The notes below the pieces were generated by a model. The model was not told the DNA's origin, searched no databases, and saw nothing but the letters and a program-made list of their open reading frames with translations. From Methanosarcinales archaeon (GTDB lineage: Archaea; Halobacteriota; Methanosarcinia; Methanosarcinales; Methanogasteraceae), in the NCBI GenBank assembly GCA_012961645.1, contig DTYY01000045.1, positions 1-15,485 of the forward strand: DNA of 15,485 bases, given 5' to 3'. The position numbers and the translations under genes are program-made. This document shows positions 7,834 through 14,688 of this stretch, piece by piece (the first letter of the stretch is position 1; every line of letters begins with the position of its first letter).

Positions 7834-8898
7834 ATGAAATCCATATTAATCGGGTCATGCGAGGGATATTCAGGAAAAAGTGCTATCTGCATGGGTATCA
7901 GTCTCATACTCAGAAAAAAAGGTCTGAAGATCGGCTATATGAAGCCGTTCGGGAACCAGTTCCATGAGATCGATGGCGTGCTGGTGGACGTGGATGCAAA
8001 GAACATCAGGGCTGCCATCGGGCTGGACGATCCTACTGAGACCATGACCCCTGTGATGCTCACGCACGATTTTTATCACCGTGCGCTTACAAAAGGCGTG
8101 GATATCGGCAGCGAGATCAAGGAGGCTTATGAGAAGCTGTCGAGAGGAAAGGACGTGATGATCATCGAGGGCAACGAGGACCTTGCCGGCGGAATCATGT
8201 ACGATATGTCTGATATCGACATAGCAAAGCTTCTGGACACGAGGATTCTTCTTGTCAGCAGATACCATGACATGCAGGAGGTCGATAACATCTTAAACGA
8301 CCTCAGGATGATCGGGGATCCTGACCTGCTCGTCGGAGTCATACTGAACGATGTGTTAAATCCAGACGAAGCAGCCGATCTCGCAGTTCCGTTCCTTGAA
8401 AGACATGGAATAAAGGTATTTGGGATAATACCGAGAGATCCGATGTTAAAATCCGTCTCTGTCGGAGAGATCGCAGATTCTCTCGGAAGCGAGATCCTGA
8501 TCCGGGATGACAGGCGCGATACCCTCGTGGAACATTTCTTTGTCGGCGCAATGGAGGCAAACACGGCTCTCAGATATTTCAGGCGCGTGAAAAACTTTGC
8601 GCTGATCACGGGCGGTGACCGTTCCGATATTCAAATGGCTGCGCTTGAGGCAGGCGCAAAATGTATCATACTGACAGGCAACCTGTACCCGAGTTCCACG
8701 ATCCTTGGGACGGCAAAGGAACGTGGTGTGCCTGTAATGGTCGTCTCATCAGATACCATGACCACGGTGGAAGAGATGGAGATCATCATGGGAAAAGCCC
8801 GGATTATTGGCGAGGAGAAGCTGCGCAGGGTCGAGGAACTGCTGGATGAGCACGTGGACATGAAGGCGCTTGGAAGCGAGATCGGGGTGAAGGTGTGA
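7834..8898 (+). CDS. BioD-like P-loop protein with DRTGG domain
   Basis: This 354-residue protein matches COG0857, the BioD-like N-terminal part of some phosphotransacetylases, here without a catalytic Pta domain. The N-terminal half has a modified P-loop GSCEGYSGKS (about residues 6-15), the BioD-type KIGYMKPFGNQ strand, and an acidic VMIIEGNEDL segment. The C-terminal half, roughly 210-320, is a DRTGG domain (LITGGDRSDIQMAALEAG and GVPVMVVSSDTM). Pairing with an ADP-forming acyl-CoA synthetase is consistent with a nucleotide-sensing or regulatory partner in acyl-CoA and acetate metabolism; this is inference. The start is chosen from ribosome-binding site spacing and lies two bases after the synthetase stop. 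A longer start at 7828 would add two residues. Confidence 0.85.
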   Translation: MKSILIGSCEGYSGKSAICMGISLILRKKGLKIGYMKPFGNQFHEIDGVLVDVDAKNIRAAIGLDDPTETMTPVMLTHDFYHRALTKGVDIGSEIKEAYEKLSRGKDVMIIEGNEDLAGGIMYDMSDIDIAKLLDTRILLVSRYHDMQEVDNILNDLRMIGDPDLLVGVILNDVLNPDEAADLAVPFLERHGIKVFGIIPRDPMLKSVSVGEIADSLGSEILIRDDRRDTLVEHFFVGAMEANTALRYFRRVKNFALITGGDRSDIQMAALEAGAKCIILTGNLYPSSTILGTAKERGVPVMVVSSDTMTTVEEMEIIMGKARIIGEEKLRRVEELLDEHVDMKALGSEIGVKV

Positions 8899-8967
8899 CG
8901 AGAAGGTTGCGGGTACTTACGTAATCGAGGTTTGTGGTGATCATCACTCATACAGACTGCACGAAAG

Positions 8968-9555
8968 TCAGCTCTGGTGCCCCGATTCCATCCCGAACAC
9001 ATTCTCCCGATAGTATCTCGAATATACCGCAGCCAGCGGATTGTGCGCAAGCACACGATCCTTCACCGCAAGCGTCGTCACAGGCGCATCCGAATGCTCT
9101 GTAAAGAGGATGTCGTGCCCGATGCAGAGCCCGAGTATGATGTTCAGTTCGGTCCCCACCGCATTCAGGACCCATGCCTGCCCGAGCGGGTTACACATCG
9201 TCTCATGCACCCCTACACCCCGAATCTTCACGAGTCCGAGGTCACCCTTGTCAGTCCCGCCTACCTTGCAGCAGACCGAATGCACCTCAAAACCATCTTC
9301 ACGTGCCAGAATCCTGTGCACGATCTTCGCCTCTTCCGAGAGCCCGATGCAGAATGCAATCCCGATTTTTTTGAATTTCATCATTTTGCAGAAGAGAATC
9401 AGCTCTTCGAGGCGTGTGAGTTCCATGTACCTTGATTCCACCTCTGCTGCAGTCCGCATAATTTCCAGTGCCGGTTCGTAGTCGATCTCTGTCGCTATGT
9501 CGGTGCAGTTCTTGCCCTGGCGGCAGTCCTGGTTATCGCAGAGAGCACATTTCAT
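8968..9555 (-). CDS. DUF1847-family Cys-rich metal-binding-type protein
   Basis: From the ATG at 9555 this is a 195-residue protein opening with MKCALCDNQDCRQGKNC, the Cys signature (Cys3, 6, 11, 17) expected of DUF1847. More cysteines follow at 56, 69, 95, 96, 121 and 144, with conserved-looking VCCKVGGTDKGD and LGLCIGHDILF blocks. It probably binds metal or an iron-sulfur cluster; its reaction is unknown. The frame stays open upstream to an ATG at 9705, which would add 50 residues (including two cysteines) before the signature. Neither start has a clear ribosome-binding site. I chose 9555 because the family normally begins at the Cys motif, but the longer form is possible. It is convergent with the BioD/DRTGG gene across 69 bases. 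Confidence 0.8.
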   Translation of the reverse strand: MKCALCDNQDCRQGKNCTDIATEIDYEPALEIMRTAAEVESRYMELTRLEELILFCKMMKFKKIGIAFCIGLSEEAKIVHRILAREDGFEVHSVCCKVGGTDKGDLGLVKIRGVGVHETMCNPLGQAWVLNAVGTELNIILGLCIGHDILFTEHSDAPVTTLAVKDRVLAHNPLAAVYSRYYRENVFGMESGHQS

Positions 9556-9705
9556 GTTATCATTTTCGAGAGCGGATGATGTTATTTGTTCGTATGAGTC
9601 ATACCCGGGTGGTGTCTCTTCTTTTCTGATGCATCCATAATCAATCAATTCCTGGCAAAGCCCTGCTCTGGTTCTGTTGAGTATGAGTGGATGATCAGAT
9701 AACAT

Positions 9706-9899
9706 CTTGGGAAAGGTTTCAGAATCTGGGCGCTATGTTGCATGGCATTCGATGGCAAGTGGTGGTATAACCTCAAAGCGTCTGGGAGACCCAAGACCAG
9801 TCACTTAAATGAGCGATTATATAGTCATATAAAAATAATGAGACAAAAACATTGCTGATAAACATGGTGTTGAGTGAGTCACTGCCCCCTATTCCCCTC
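9706..9899. other. Non-coding stretch upstream of the DUF1847 gene
   Basis: No gene is supported here. The AT-rich block at about 9815-9840 contains a minus-strand TATA-like CTATATAATC that could serve a longer DUF1847 transcript or be left from the decayed neighbour. Confidence 0.4.
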
Positions 9900-9904
9900 C
9901 AACC

Positions 9905-10099
9905 CGGCACATCATCCCACAACCCTCGCACGCAACGCACCCGGTGCAAAATATCCGCATCAACCAATAGAATTCCTGACACCTCTTTTATCGCGCCAAC
10001 TTTCTTACGCTGAAGTGCATTCCGCCTTGCCGGGCAGGCGGTAAGACACAGCATCCGAGGGCACGCCTTATGCTTGACTTTCAAAGATAAACGAAACAT
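9905..10099 (-). pseudogene. Degenerate ferredoxin-like remnant
   Basis: From an in-frame ATG at 10099 the minus strand reads FRLSLKVKHKACPRMLCL, then TACPARRNALQ. The spacing C-x4-C-x3-C-P is that of the first cluster motif in ferredoxin-like subunits of the dicluster type. The next part, GILLVDADILHRVRCVRG, aligns with the usual 'G-I-V-L-V-D-x-x-x-C-I-G-C-x-x-C' second motif, but most of its cysteines are gone. The frame then runs on without family resemblance. No ribosome-binding site is evident. I read it as a decayed 4Fe-4S protein gene; chance resemblance is possible. Confidence 0.35.
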
Positions 10100-10116
10100 C
10101 CCCCCCATTTCCCGAA

Positions 10117-10210
10117 ATTTTTCGATAGCATGCACCCGCGTCAATCATTTCAGCAGTCAACCCCCCCCACTAATTAATAATAAATTATACATCTATTCAT
10201 ATCGAAAAAT
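10117..10210. repeat. Inverted repeat, 11-base perfect arms (ATTTTTCGATA / TATCGAAAAAT)
   Basis: The arms lie at 10117-10127 and 10200-10210, about 72 bases apart. The right arm sits just before the transposase-like frame. Related CGAAAAAT and TCGATAGC words recur at 10651-10664 and 10710-10725, so these may be remains of insertion-sequence ends. Confidence 0.55.
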
Positions 10211-10544
10211 GACCGAAATATTTATGTATAATAATCTCCTAATAAACAAAACATGGTCTTCCTGGAAAAGAAGAGAAGAAGGGACACATCTACTGGTACG
10301 CAACAGAAAGAAAAATGGTAATGGAGTTGTAAAGCAAAAATGGCAGGAATATCTCGGAAATGCCGAAAAGATCCTTGAAATGAAGAAGAAATCAGAAGGG
10401 ATGTCGCACATCAGGCTGAAATCGTTCCAGTATGAAAAGACTGCCGCTCTCCTCGCCGTATCTAACGAACTGAACTTATTTTCATATAAGTCTGAAACGA
10501 CTTGTGGGGGCACTGGAGGGGGGATGCGTGATTGCGCCTGCTGA
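10209..10544 (+). pseudogene. Truncated IS1634-like transposase (N-terminal remnant)
   Basis: The plus-strand frame encodes LLINKTWSSWKRREEG, HLLVRNRKKNGNGVVKQKW, QEYLGNAEKILEMKKKSEG, and LKSFQYEKTAALLAVSNEL. This is the start of the large IS4/IS1634-type transposases common in methanogens and methane-oxidising archaea, in particular the 'x-QK-x-x-x-YLG-x-AEKIL' block. Resemblance begins near Met at 10224 and stops near 10478, after NELNL; the rest is unrelated and the frame ends at 10544. A full enzyme is over 400 residues and holds its DDE catalytic residues later, so none of them is present and the protein cannot be active. It is a 5' remnant left by deletion. Confidence 0.65.
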
Positions 10545-10861
10545 GAATAGGGTGAAGAGGAGGCTGGCTCGAGCTGGTGGTCGAGGAGATGGATTCGACA
10601 CAAGCCAGGTTATTCTCCCATCTGAATCTCAGGAAATTTATTGCTGAATAGCGAAATCGATAGCAGAGGGATTAATGTTTTGGTGGGGACTATGTGAATA
10701 GGGGCTCAAGCTATCGATTTTTCGCATATGTTTGAAACTTCAGCCGAACAAGTATTCGGGTGCACGAGGTTGTCTCTGAACTCGTTGGTGGAATGGCAGG
10801 GGGTAGATGTTTCGTACACTTCATGGTGATCGTGTTATTGCGTCCATGATCGGATTGAACA
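10545..10861. other. Gene-free stretch between the IS remnant and aroA
   Basis: I see no gene in these 317 bases. They hold the paired inverted repeats at 10543-10617 and 10651-10725, and a 6-base pair TCATGG/CCATGA at 10821-10826 and 10844-10849 just past the aroA stop. Confidence 0.5.
10651..10725. repeat. Inverted repeat GCGAAATCGATAGC / GCTATCGATTTTTCGC
   Basis: The arms are at 10651-10664 and 10710-10725. They are complementary over 14 bases except for two extra T in the right arm, with a 45-base spacer. The arms share words with the repeats at 10117-10127 and 10200-10210. They could be nested insertion-sequence ends or form an RNA stem. Confidence 0.55.
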
Positions 10862-12154
10862 TCACAGAATTTCCCTTATTCCCCCGCCCAGCCGCCGCAT
10901 ATCCCGAACGAACCCCGGGTACGAGACCGCAACAGACTCCGCTGTATCAATCTCTGTATCACCAGCCACCATCCCTGCAACAGCAAGCGCCATCACAATT
11001 CTGTGATCATCCCAGCCGTGGAGCGACGCCCCCTGGATCTCACCGCCCCTGATCACGAGTTCGTCCTCCTTCTCGACGATGGAAACACCCATCTTTGCAA
11101 GCTCGACAGCCATCGCATGGAGCCGGTCGGTCTCCTTGTACCTGACATGCGATGCGTTTGTAATCCGCATCTCGCCTGATGCGCATGCTCCGAGCACCGC
11201 AAGCGTCGGCACGAGGTCAGGCGTTCTGCCGACATCGACCGTAATACCGTGCAGATCGCTTTTACTGACAGTTACCTTGCCTGCTTCTCGATTCCAGACG
11301 ATGTCAGCCCCCATCTCCTCAAGAATCCGGATGATCGCTGAATCGCCCTGCGCAGACTGATACAGATTCTGAATCGTGACACGATCGCCAGAGAGAGCAC
11401 CTGCTGCAAGTAGATACGACGACGATGAGAAATCCCCTGGCACCGTGTATCTTCTGAGATCGAAAGCCTGATTTCCCTCGATTACGAACCTCAAACCGTC
11501 CGGATCATCTCTTTCATCGATCGCGATCCCTGCCTCGTGGAGCACTTCGAGTGTGACATCGACGTAGGGTCTCGACTTGAGTTCGCCCTCTATCAGGATC
11601 GTGGAATTCTCTTCTGCGAGCGGACATGCGATCAGGAGTGCAGATATGAACTGCGAACTGATTGATCCGCTGATTTTTGTATTTCCACCAACGAGTGGTC
11701 CCCGGACCACAATCGGAGCGGTTCCGTCACCTTTTGTTGAGAATGCGTCCGCACCAAGATCGCGAAGCGCACCAAGGAGCGGGTCATTCGGACGCGTTCT
11801 TATGGACGCATCACCAGTGAGCACGCTTGTGCCCGGCGCAAGCGATGTTATCGCTGTAAAGAACCTCAGCGTCGTTCCCGAGTTCAAGACATTGATCACG
11901 TCATCGGGCACCACCGGACGCAACACACCTCTTATGGTCAAATGATCTCCGGACTCTGACACCCTCACATCAGCGCCGATGCTCCTTGATGCAGATATCG
12001 TTGCCTTCACGTCCTCTGAAAGAAGCAGGTGTGAGATCTCGGATTTGTTTGACAGGGATGCTACCACGATCGCCCGGTGGCTATAACTCTTGGAAGGTGG
12101 TGCGGGAATCTTACCCGTGATCATCGACTGATCGATGCTGAGATGAGTGTTCAT
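10862..12154 (-). CDS. aroA: 3-phosphoshikimate 1-carboxyvinyltransferase (EPSP synthase)
   Basis: Joins phosphoenolpyruvate to shikimate-3-phosphate, the sixth step of the shikimate pathway to aromatic amino acids. The 430 residues show all family landmarks: APPSKSYSHR at 18-27 (substrate-binding Lys and Ser), LNSGTTLRF, SSQFISALLIACP, PGDFSSSSYLLAAG, PDLVPTLAVLG with the catalytic Asp, YKETDRLHAMA, DDHRIVMALA and VSYPGF near the end. The gene is intact. It stands alone, divergent from the histidine kinase across 66 bases. The ATG at 12154 has no ribosome-binding site, and a strong TATA box is centred about 26 bases upstream, so the message is probably leaderless. Confidence 0.97.
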   Translation of the reverse strand: MNTHLSIDQSMITGKIPAPPSKSYSHRAIVVASLSNKSEISHLLLSEDVKATISASRSIGADVRVSESGDHLTIRGVLRPVVPDDVINVLNSGTTLRFFTAITSLAPGTSVLTGDASIRTRPNDPLLGALRDLGADAFSTKGDGTAPIVVRGPLVGGNTKISGSISSQFISALLIACPLAEENSTILIEGELKSRPYVDVTLEVLHEAGIAIDERDDPDGLRFVIEGNQAFDLRRYTVPGDFSSSSYLLAAGALSGDRVTIQNLYQSAQGDSAIIRILEEMGADIVWNREAGKVTVSKSDLHGITVDVGRTPDLVPTLAVLGACASGEMRITNASHVRYKETDRLHAMAVELAKMGVSIVEKEDELVIRGGEIQGASLHGWDDHRIVMALAVAGMVAGDTEIDTAESVAVSYPGFVRDMRRLGGGIREIL

Positions 12155-12171
12155 GACATCTGTTCAACCGC

Positions 12172-12187
12172 AAATATTTATAAACGT
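12172..12187. promoter_or_regulatory. Shared TATA element between aroA and the histidine kinase
   Basis: The plus strand reads AAATATTTATAAACG and the minus strand CGTTTATAAATATTTG, so the core TTTATAAATA is near-symmetric. Its centre is about 26 bases from the aroA ATG, as expected for a leaderless archaeal transcript. Rightward, it would place a start near 12203-12206. A second rightward candidate, ATATATT at 12196-12202, would give an almost leaderless kinase transcript. Confidence 0.55.
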
Positions 12188-12220
12188 TCCATACGATATA
12201 TTGCATAGGGGTTAATCGTT

Positions 12221-13507
12221 GTGGATATGATCAGCATAGTACAGGGTCTTGGCGTCGGTATCTGCGTCCTTGACACAGATCTGCGGATACGGTATGTCAA
12301 TGATTGGTATGCGCATGTATTCGGCGATGATATCGGTAAGTATTACTATGTTCGGTGTGGGTATGAACAAAGCATACATGACAGGATCTCTGTGTCGTTT
12401 GAAGAGAAGAAACCCATAACCATCGTCCAGACCATGTGCGGTAGGGATGGCAGAAAGTTTGACGCAACGCTTTCGATCATGCCGCTTGTTGATTCCTCCG
12501 ACAAAACGTTTGCAGCCATCGAAATCGTGCAGGATATCGTCTCTTGCACGGATATGACCAACCGGATCAGGAACATACTAACCGAAGAGCAGATCGGTGC
12601 ACCCTTTGGTATATACGTGCAGGATGATGAGGGGCGGCTTGTAATCATTGATCGGGCGCCTATCGAGTCGATATCTGATCTTCCTCATGAGACTGAGTTG
12701 ATCGGACCGCCGTCCGTGCTCTTCGGTCGGTTTGAAGAGCACAGAGAGAGTATTGTCGGTATCTCCGAGTTGAGCAAGGTGACAGAAGATCTGGCGCAGT
12801 CGAATACCGAGCTTACCGACCTTATCCGGGGGAGGGATGATGTCCTGAACACTGTGGCGCACGAACTGCGCAATCCGATCACCGCCATCCATGCATACGC
12901 TGAGATGCTGCATAGCGAACGGTTCGGCAGAATAACTGAGAAGCAGAAGAACGCTCTTGCCAAGATCATCAAGAACAGCGATAACATCGCCTACCTGATC
13001 AATGATATACTCGATGTCAGTAAGATTCGGTCAGGAAAGTTCACTCTGAATCTCGAAGAAGTTGATATAACCGAGATAATCGATGAGATCGTGGGTAACA
13101 TGAGATCGCTTGCAGATGAGAAGAAGATCCACCTGGAAGTCGATCTATGTGACGTGCCTTCGACTAACGTCGATCGTAACCAGATTTCAAGGTCTGTCAT
13201 CAATCTGATCGACAATGCGATCAAATTCACGCCTGAAAGCGGGCGTATTCTGGTCACGGCAAGAGACACAGGAGATGTCATCGAGATCGCGGTATCTGAC
13301 AGCGGCATAGGGATCGCTGCTGACAAACTGACACGTGTGTTTGAGGAGTTTGAGCAGGCAGGGTATCAGAGAGGTACAGGTCTCGGTCTTGCGATCGTGA
13401 AGAAGATCGCCGAGTTACATCATGGATTGCTCGAAATACAGAGCGAAGAGGGGAAGGGGAGTACTTTTACCATCGTATTACCAAAAGGTGATTTATTTGA
13501 GAATTAA
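12221..13507 (+). CDS. PAS-domain sensor histidine kinase
   Basis: A 428-residue cytoplasmic kinase with no membrane segment. An N-terminal PAS-like domain (about 1-110) includes GVGICVLDTDLRIRYVN. A less clear region (about 120-190) with GIYVQDDEGRLVIIDRAP follows, which may be a second degenerate sensor domain. Then comes a HisKA dimerisation domain with phospho-acceptor His214 in VAHELRNP, and a HATPase domain with N box NLIDNAIKFTP (328-338), G1 DSGIGI (360-365) and G2 GTGLGLA (385-391). All catalytic boxes are intact. The start is GTG at 12221, with ATG at 12227 as alternative; AGGGG at 12207-12211 is a possible ribosome-binding site. No response regulator is in the window. The next gene overlaps its 3' end, so the two are probably expressed together. 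Confidence 0.93.
   Translation: MDMISIVQGLGVGICVLDTDLRIRYVNDWYAHVFGDDIGKYYYVRCGYEQSIHDRISVSFEEKKPITIVQTMCGRDGRKFDATLSIMPLVDSSDKTFAAIEIVQDIVSCTDMTNRIRNILTEEQIGAPFGIYVQDDEGRLVIIDRAPIESISDLPHETELIGPPSVLFGRFEEHRESIVGISELSKVTEDLAQSNTELTDLIRGRDDVLNTVAHELRNPITAIHAYAEMLHSERFGRITEKQKNALAKIIKNSDNIAYLINDILDVSKIRSGKFTLNLEEVDITEIIDEIVGNMRSLADEKKIHLEVDLCDVPSTNVDRNQISRSVINLIDNAIKFTPESGRILVTARDTGDVIEIAVSDSGIGIAADKLTRVFEEFEQAGYQRGTGLGLAIVKKIAELHHGLLEIQSEEGKGSTFTIVLPKGDLFEN
13486..13491 (+). promoter_or_regulatory. Ribosome-binding site inside the kinase gene that favours a TTG start
   Basis: AGGTGA lies five bases before the TTG at 13497. An in-frame GTG at 13488 falls inside this site and has no ribosome-binding site of its own. 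This supports TTG as the start of the KaiC-like gene. Confidence 0.5.
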
Positions 13508-14183
13508 AACAGGAACCAAGGGATTTGATGATGTAATTAATGGGGGACTTATCCCTAACCGGATTTACGTGCTGAGCGGACCTCCTGGCAGTGGAAAAAC
13601 CACTTTCGGCGTCCAATTTCTTGCGTATGGAGCAAGCACCGGCGCACCCGGGCTGTATGTATCACTCACGCGTGGTGCAGAGACAACCTTTGAAAACATG
13701 TCAGGCTATCACATAAATATACCGATGCTGACCAGACGTAACGAATTGTTCTTCAAAGACGTGAAATCGATGCCGGATTATGGAGATTCTGACACGAGCA
13801 TCAGTCCGTCCACAATCTATGCAAAGATCACCGACCTTGTAAACAGGTATTCGATCAAACGTCTGGTGATCGATTCGATGTCCACGATGCGCTTCAGCAT
13901 CAAGGATCATACATCAAAGGATATGGAGATCGGGCGGTTCATACAAAATTTAAGCCTGCTTGACTGCACAACAATCCTGATTTCAGAGATGGTCGATCCG
14001 AGCACCTACTCTACAGAGCAGTACGCCTGCGACGGACTTATTTTTCTTCACAATTTCATGCGTGGCAGGTCGATGACCCGCGCCATACAGATCATCAAGA
14101 TGTGCGGAACCGCCCATGACTGCGAGATGCGAAAACTCGATTTCACAGAGAATGGATTGCGTGTTTCAGATAAGATCGTGTAG
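13497..14183 (+). CDS. KaiC/RecA-like single-domain ATPase
   Basis: A 228-residue single-domain member of the KaiC/GvpD/RAD55 RecA-like family. It opens RIKTGTKGFDDVINGGL, as family members do, and has Walker A GPPGSGKT (28-35), Walker B LVID (123-126) and the C-terminal IIKMCGTAHDCE block that stands where KaiC has KMRGxxH. At the place where KaiC carries its catalytic Glu-Glu pair (TFEET), this protein has SLTRGAE, with Thr58-Arg59 instead, so ATP may be bound but turned over poorly or by another route. The chosen TTG overlaps the kinase stop by 11 bases, which implies translational coupling and a joint signalling role. The frame continues upstream inside the kinase gene, but that part is unlike the family. 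Confidence 0.88.
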   Translation: MRIKTGTKGFDDVINGGLIPNRIYVLSGPPGSGKTTFGVQFLAYGASTGAPGLYVSLTRGAETTFENMSGYHINIPMLTRRNELFFKDVKSMPDYGDSDTSISPSTIYAKITDLVNRYSIKRLVIDSMSTMRFSIKDHTSKDMEIGRFIQNLSLLDCTTILISEMVDPSTYSTEQYACDGLIFLHNFMRGRSMTRAIQIIKMCGTAHDCEMRKLDFTENGLRVSDKIV

Positions 14184-14188
14184 ATGAC

Positions 14189-14671
14189 ATGTCAGAAACG
14201 AACGAACGTGTAAGAAAACTGATCAAGCGAATATATGCGCTTGGATACAACGTCGGATACCATCACCATTCAGAGATCGGCTGGGTCTCTGACACGTACA
14301 ATACTCTGGCAGGTCAGGCAGATGACGCCGAACTGAGGGATCTACTGCGAGAGTATTACAAAAAAGGAAAAGAAGATGGGAGAGAGCGTAGAAAACGCGA
14401 TATACAGGGGCGTAACAGAGATAAGATCGGAAAGTACGCTACAGATCAGAATGAAGCTGTAATAAGGGATTATGAACACACCGCAAAGAATATCGAACCT
14501 GACCAAACCTCCGAACGATCCGAGTATGAGATCGCACTTCAATTCTCAGCCGCTGATATGTTATTACAGCAGCCGCTTTTACTCTCCATGCCAAGTAACA
14601 TCACGCGGACGGCACTGATCAATCCACCGGTAAATCTTGAGGGCTTAAGGATGATTCTAACCGATCTTTGA
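14189..14671 (+). CDS. Unknown protein with His-His-His motif, third gene of the kinase-KaiC cassette
   Basis: I do not recognise the family. The 160 residues begin with a basic helix (ERVRKLIKRIYALGYNVGY), then HHHSEIGWVSDTYN with three histidines at 25-27. Next comes a helical, charged region (LRDLLREYYKKGKEDGRERR) up to about residue 80, a polar low-complexity middle (90-112), and a more hydrophobic C-terminal third with ADMLLQQPLLLSMP. No transmembrane segment or signal peptide is evident. The first 80 residues look like a small helical domain; the His cluster could bind metal or be a contact surface, both speculative. The ATG is five bases after the ATPase stop, so it belongs to the same transcript and probably acts with the kinase and ATPase. 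Confidence 0.8.
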   Translation: MSETNERVRKLIKRIYALGYNVGYHHHSEIGWVSDTYNTLAGQADDAELRDLLREYYKKGKEDGRERRKRDIQGRNRDKIGKYATDQNEAVIRDYEHTAKNIEPDQTSERSEYEIALQFSAADMLLQQPLLLSMPSNITRTALINPPVNLEGLRMILTDL

Positions 14672-14688
14672 GCTGCTAATCGAGCAGC
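14672..14688. repeat. Hairpin between convergent genes
   Basis: GCTGCT and AGCAGC pair around a five-base loop AATCG, and the outer CTTT and AAAG can add to the stem with a bulge. It covers the short gap where the two convergent genes end and could mark transcript ends on both strands. There is no T-run, so its role as a terminator is uncertain. Confidence 0.35.

Larger units (their letters stand above)
10196..10730 (+). mobile_element. Remnant of an IS1634-like insertion sequence
   Basis: It contains the truncated transposase frame. CATATCGAAAAAT at 10198-10210 is matched in inverted orientation by ATTTTTCGCATATG at 10717-10730, with one extra base. These could be the two ends of an internally deleted element. 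The boundaries are tentative; no target-site duplication could be settled by eye. Confidence 0.35.

Noticed and set aside
10100..10168. Two C-tracts (7 at 10100-10106 and 8 at 10161-10168), possible phase-variable switches
   Set aside because: They lie in decayed, non-coding sequence and control no intact gene that I can see.
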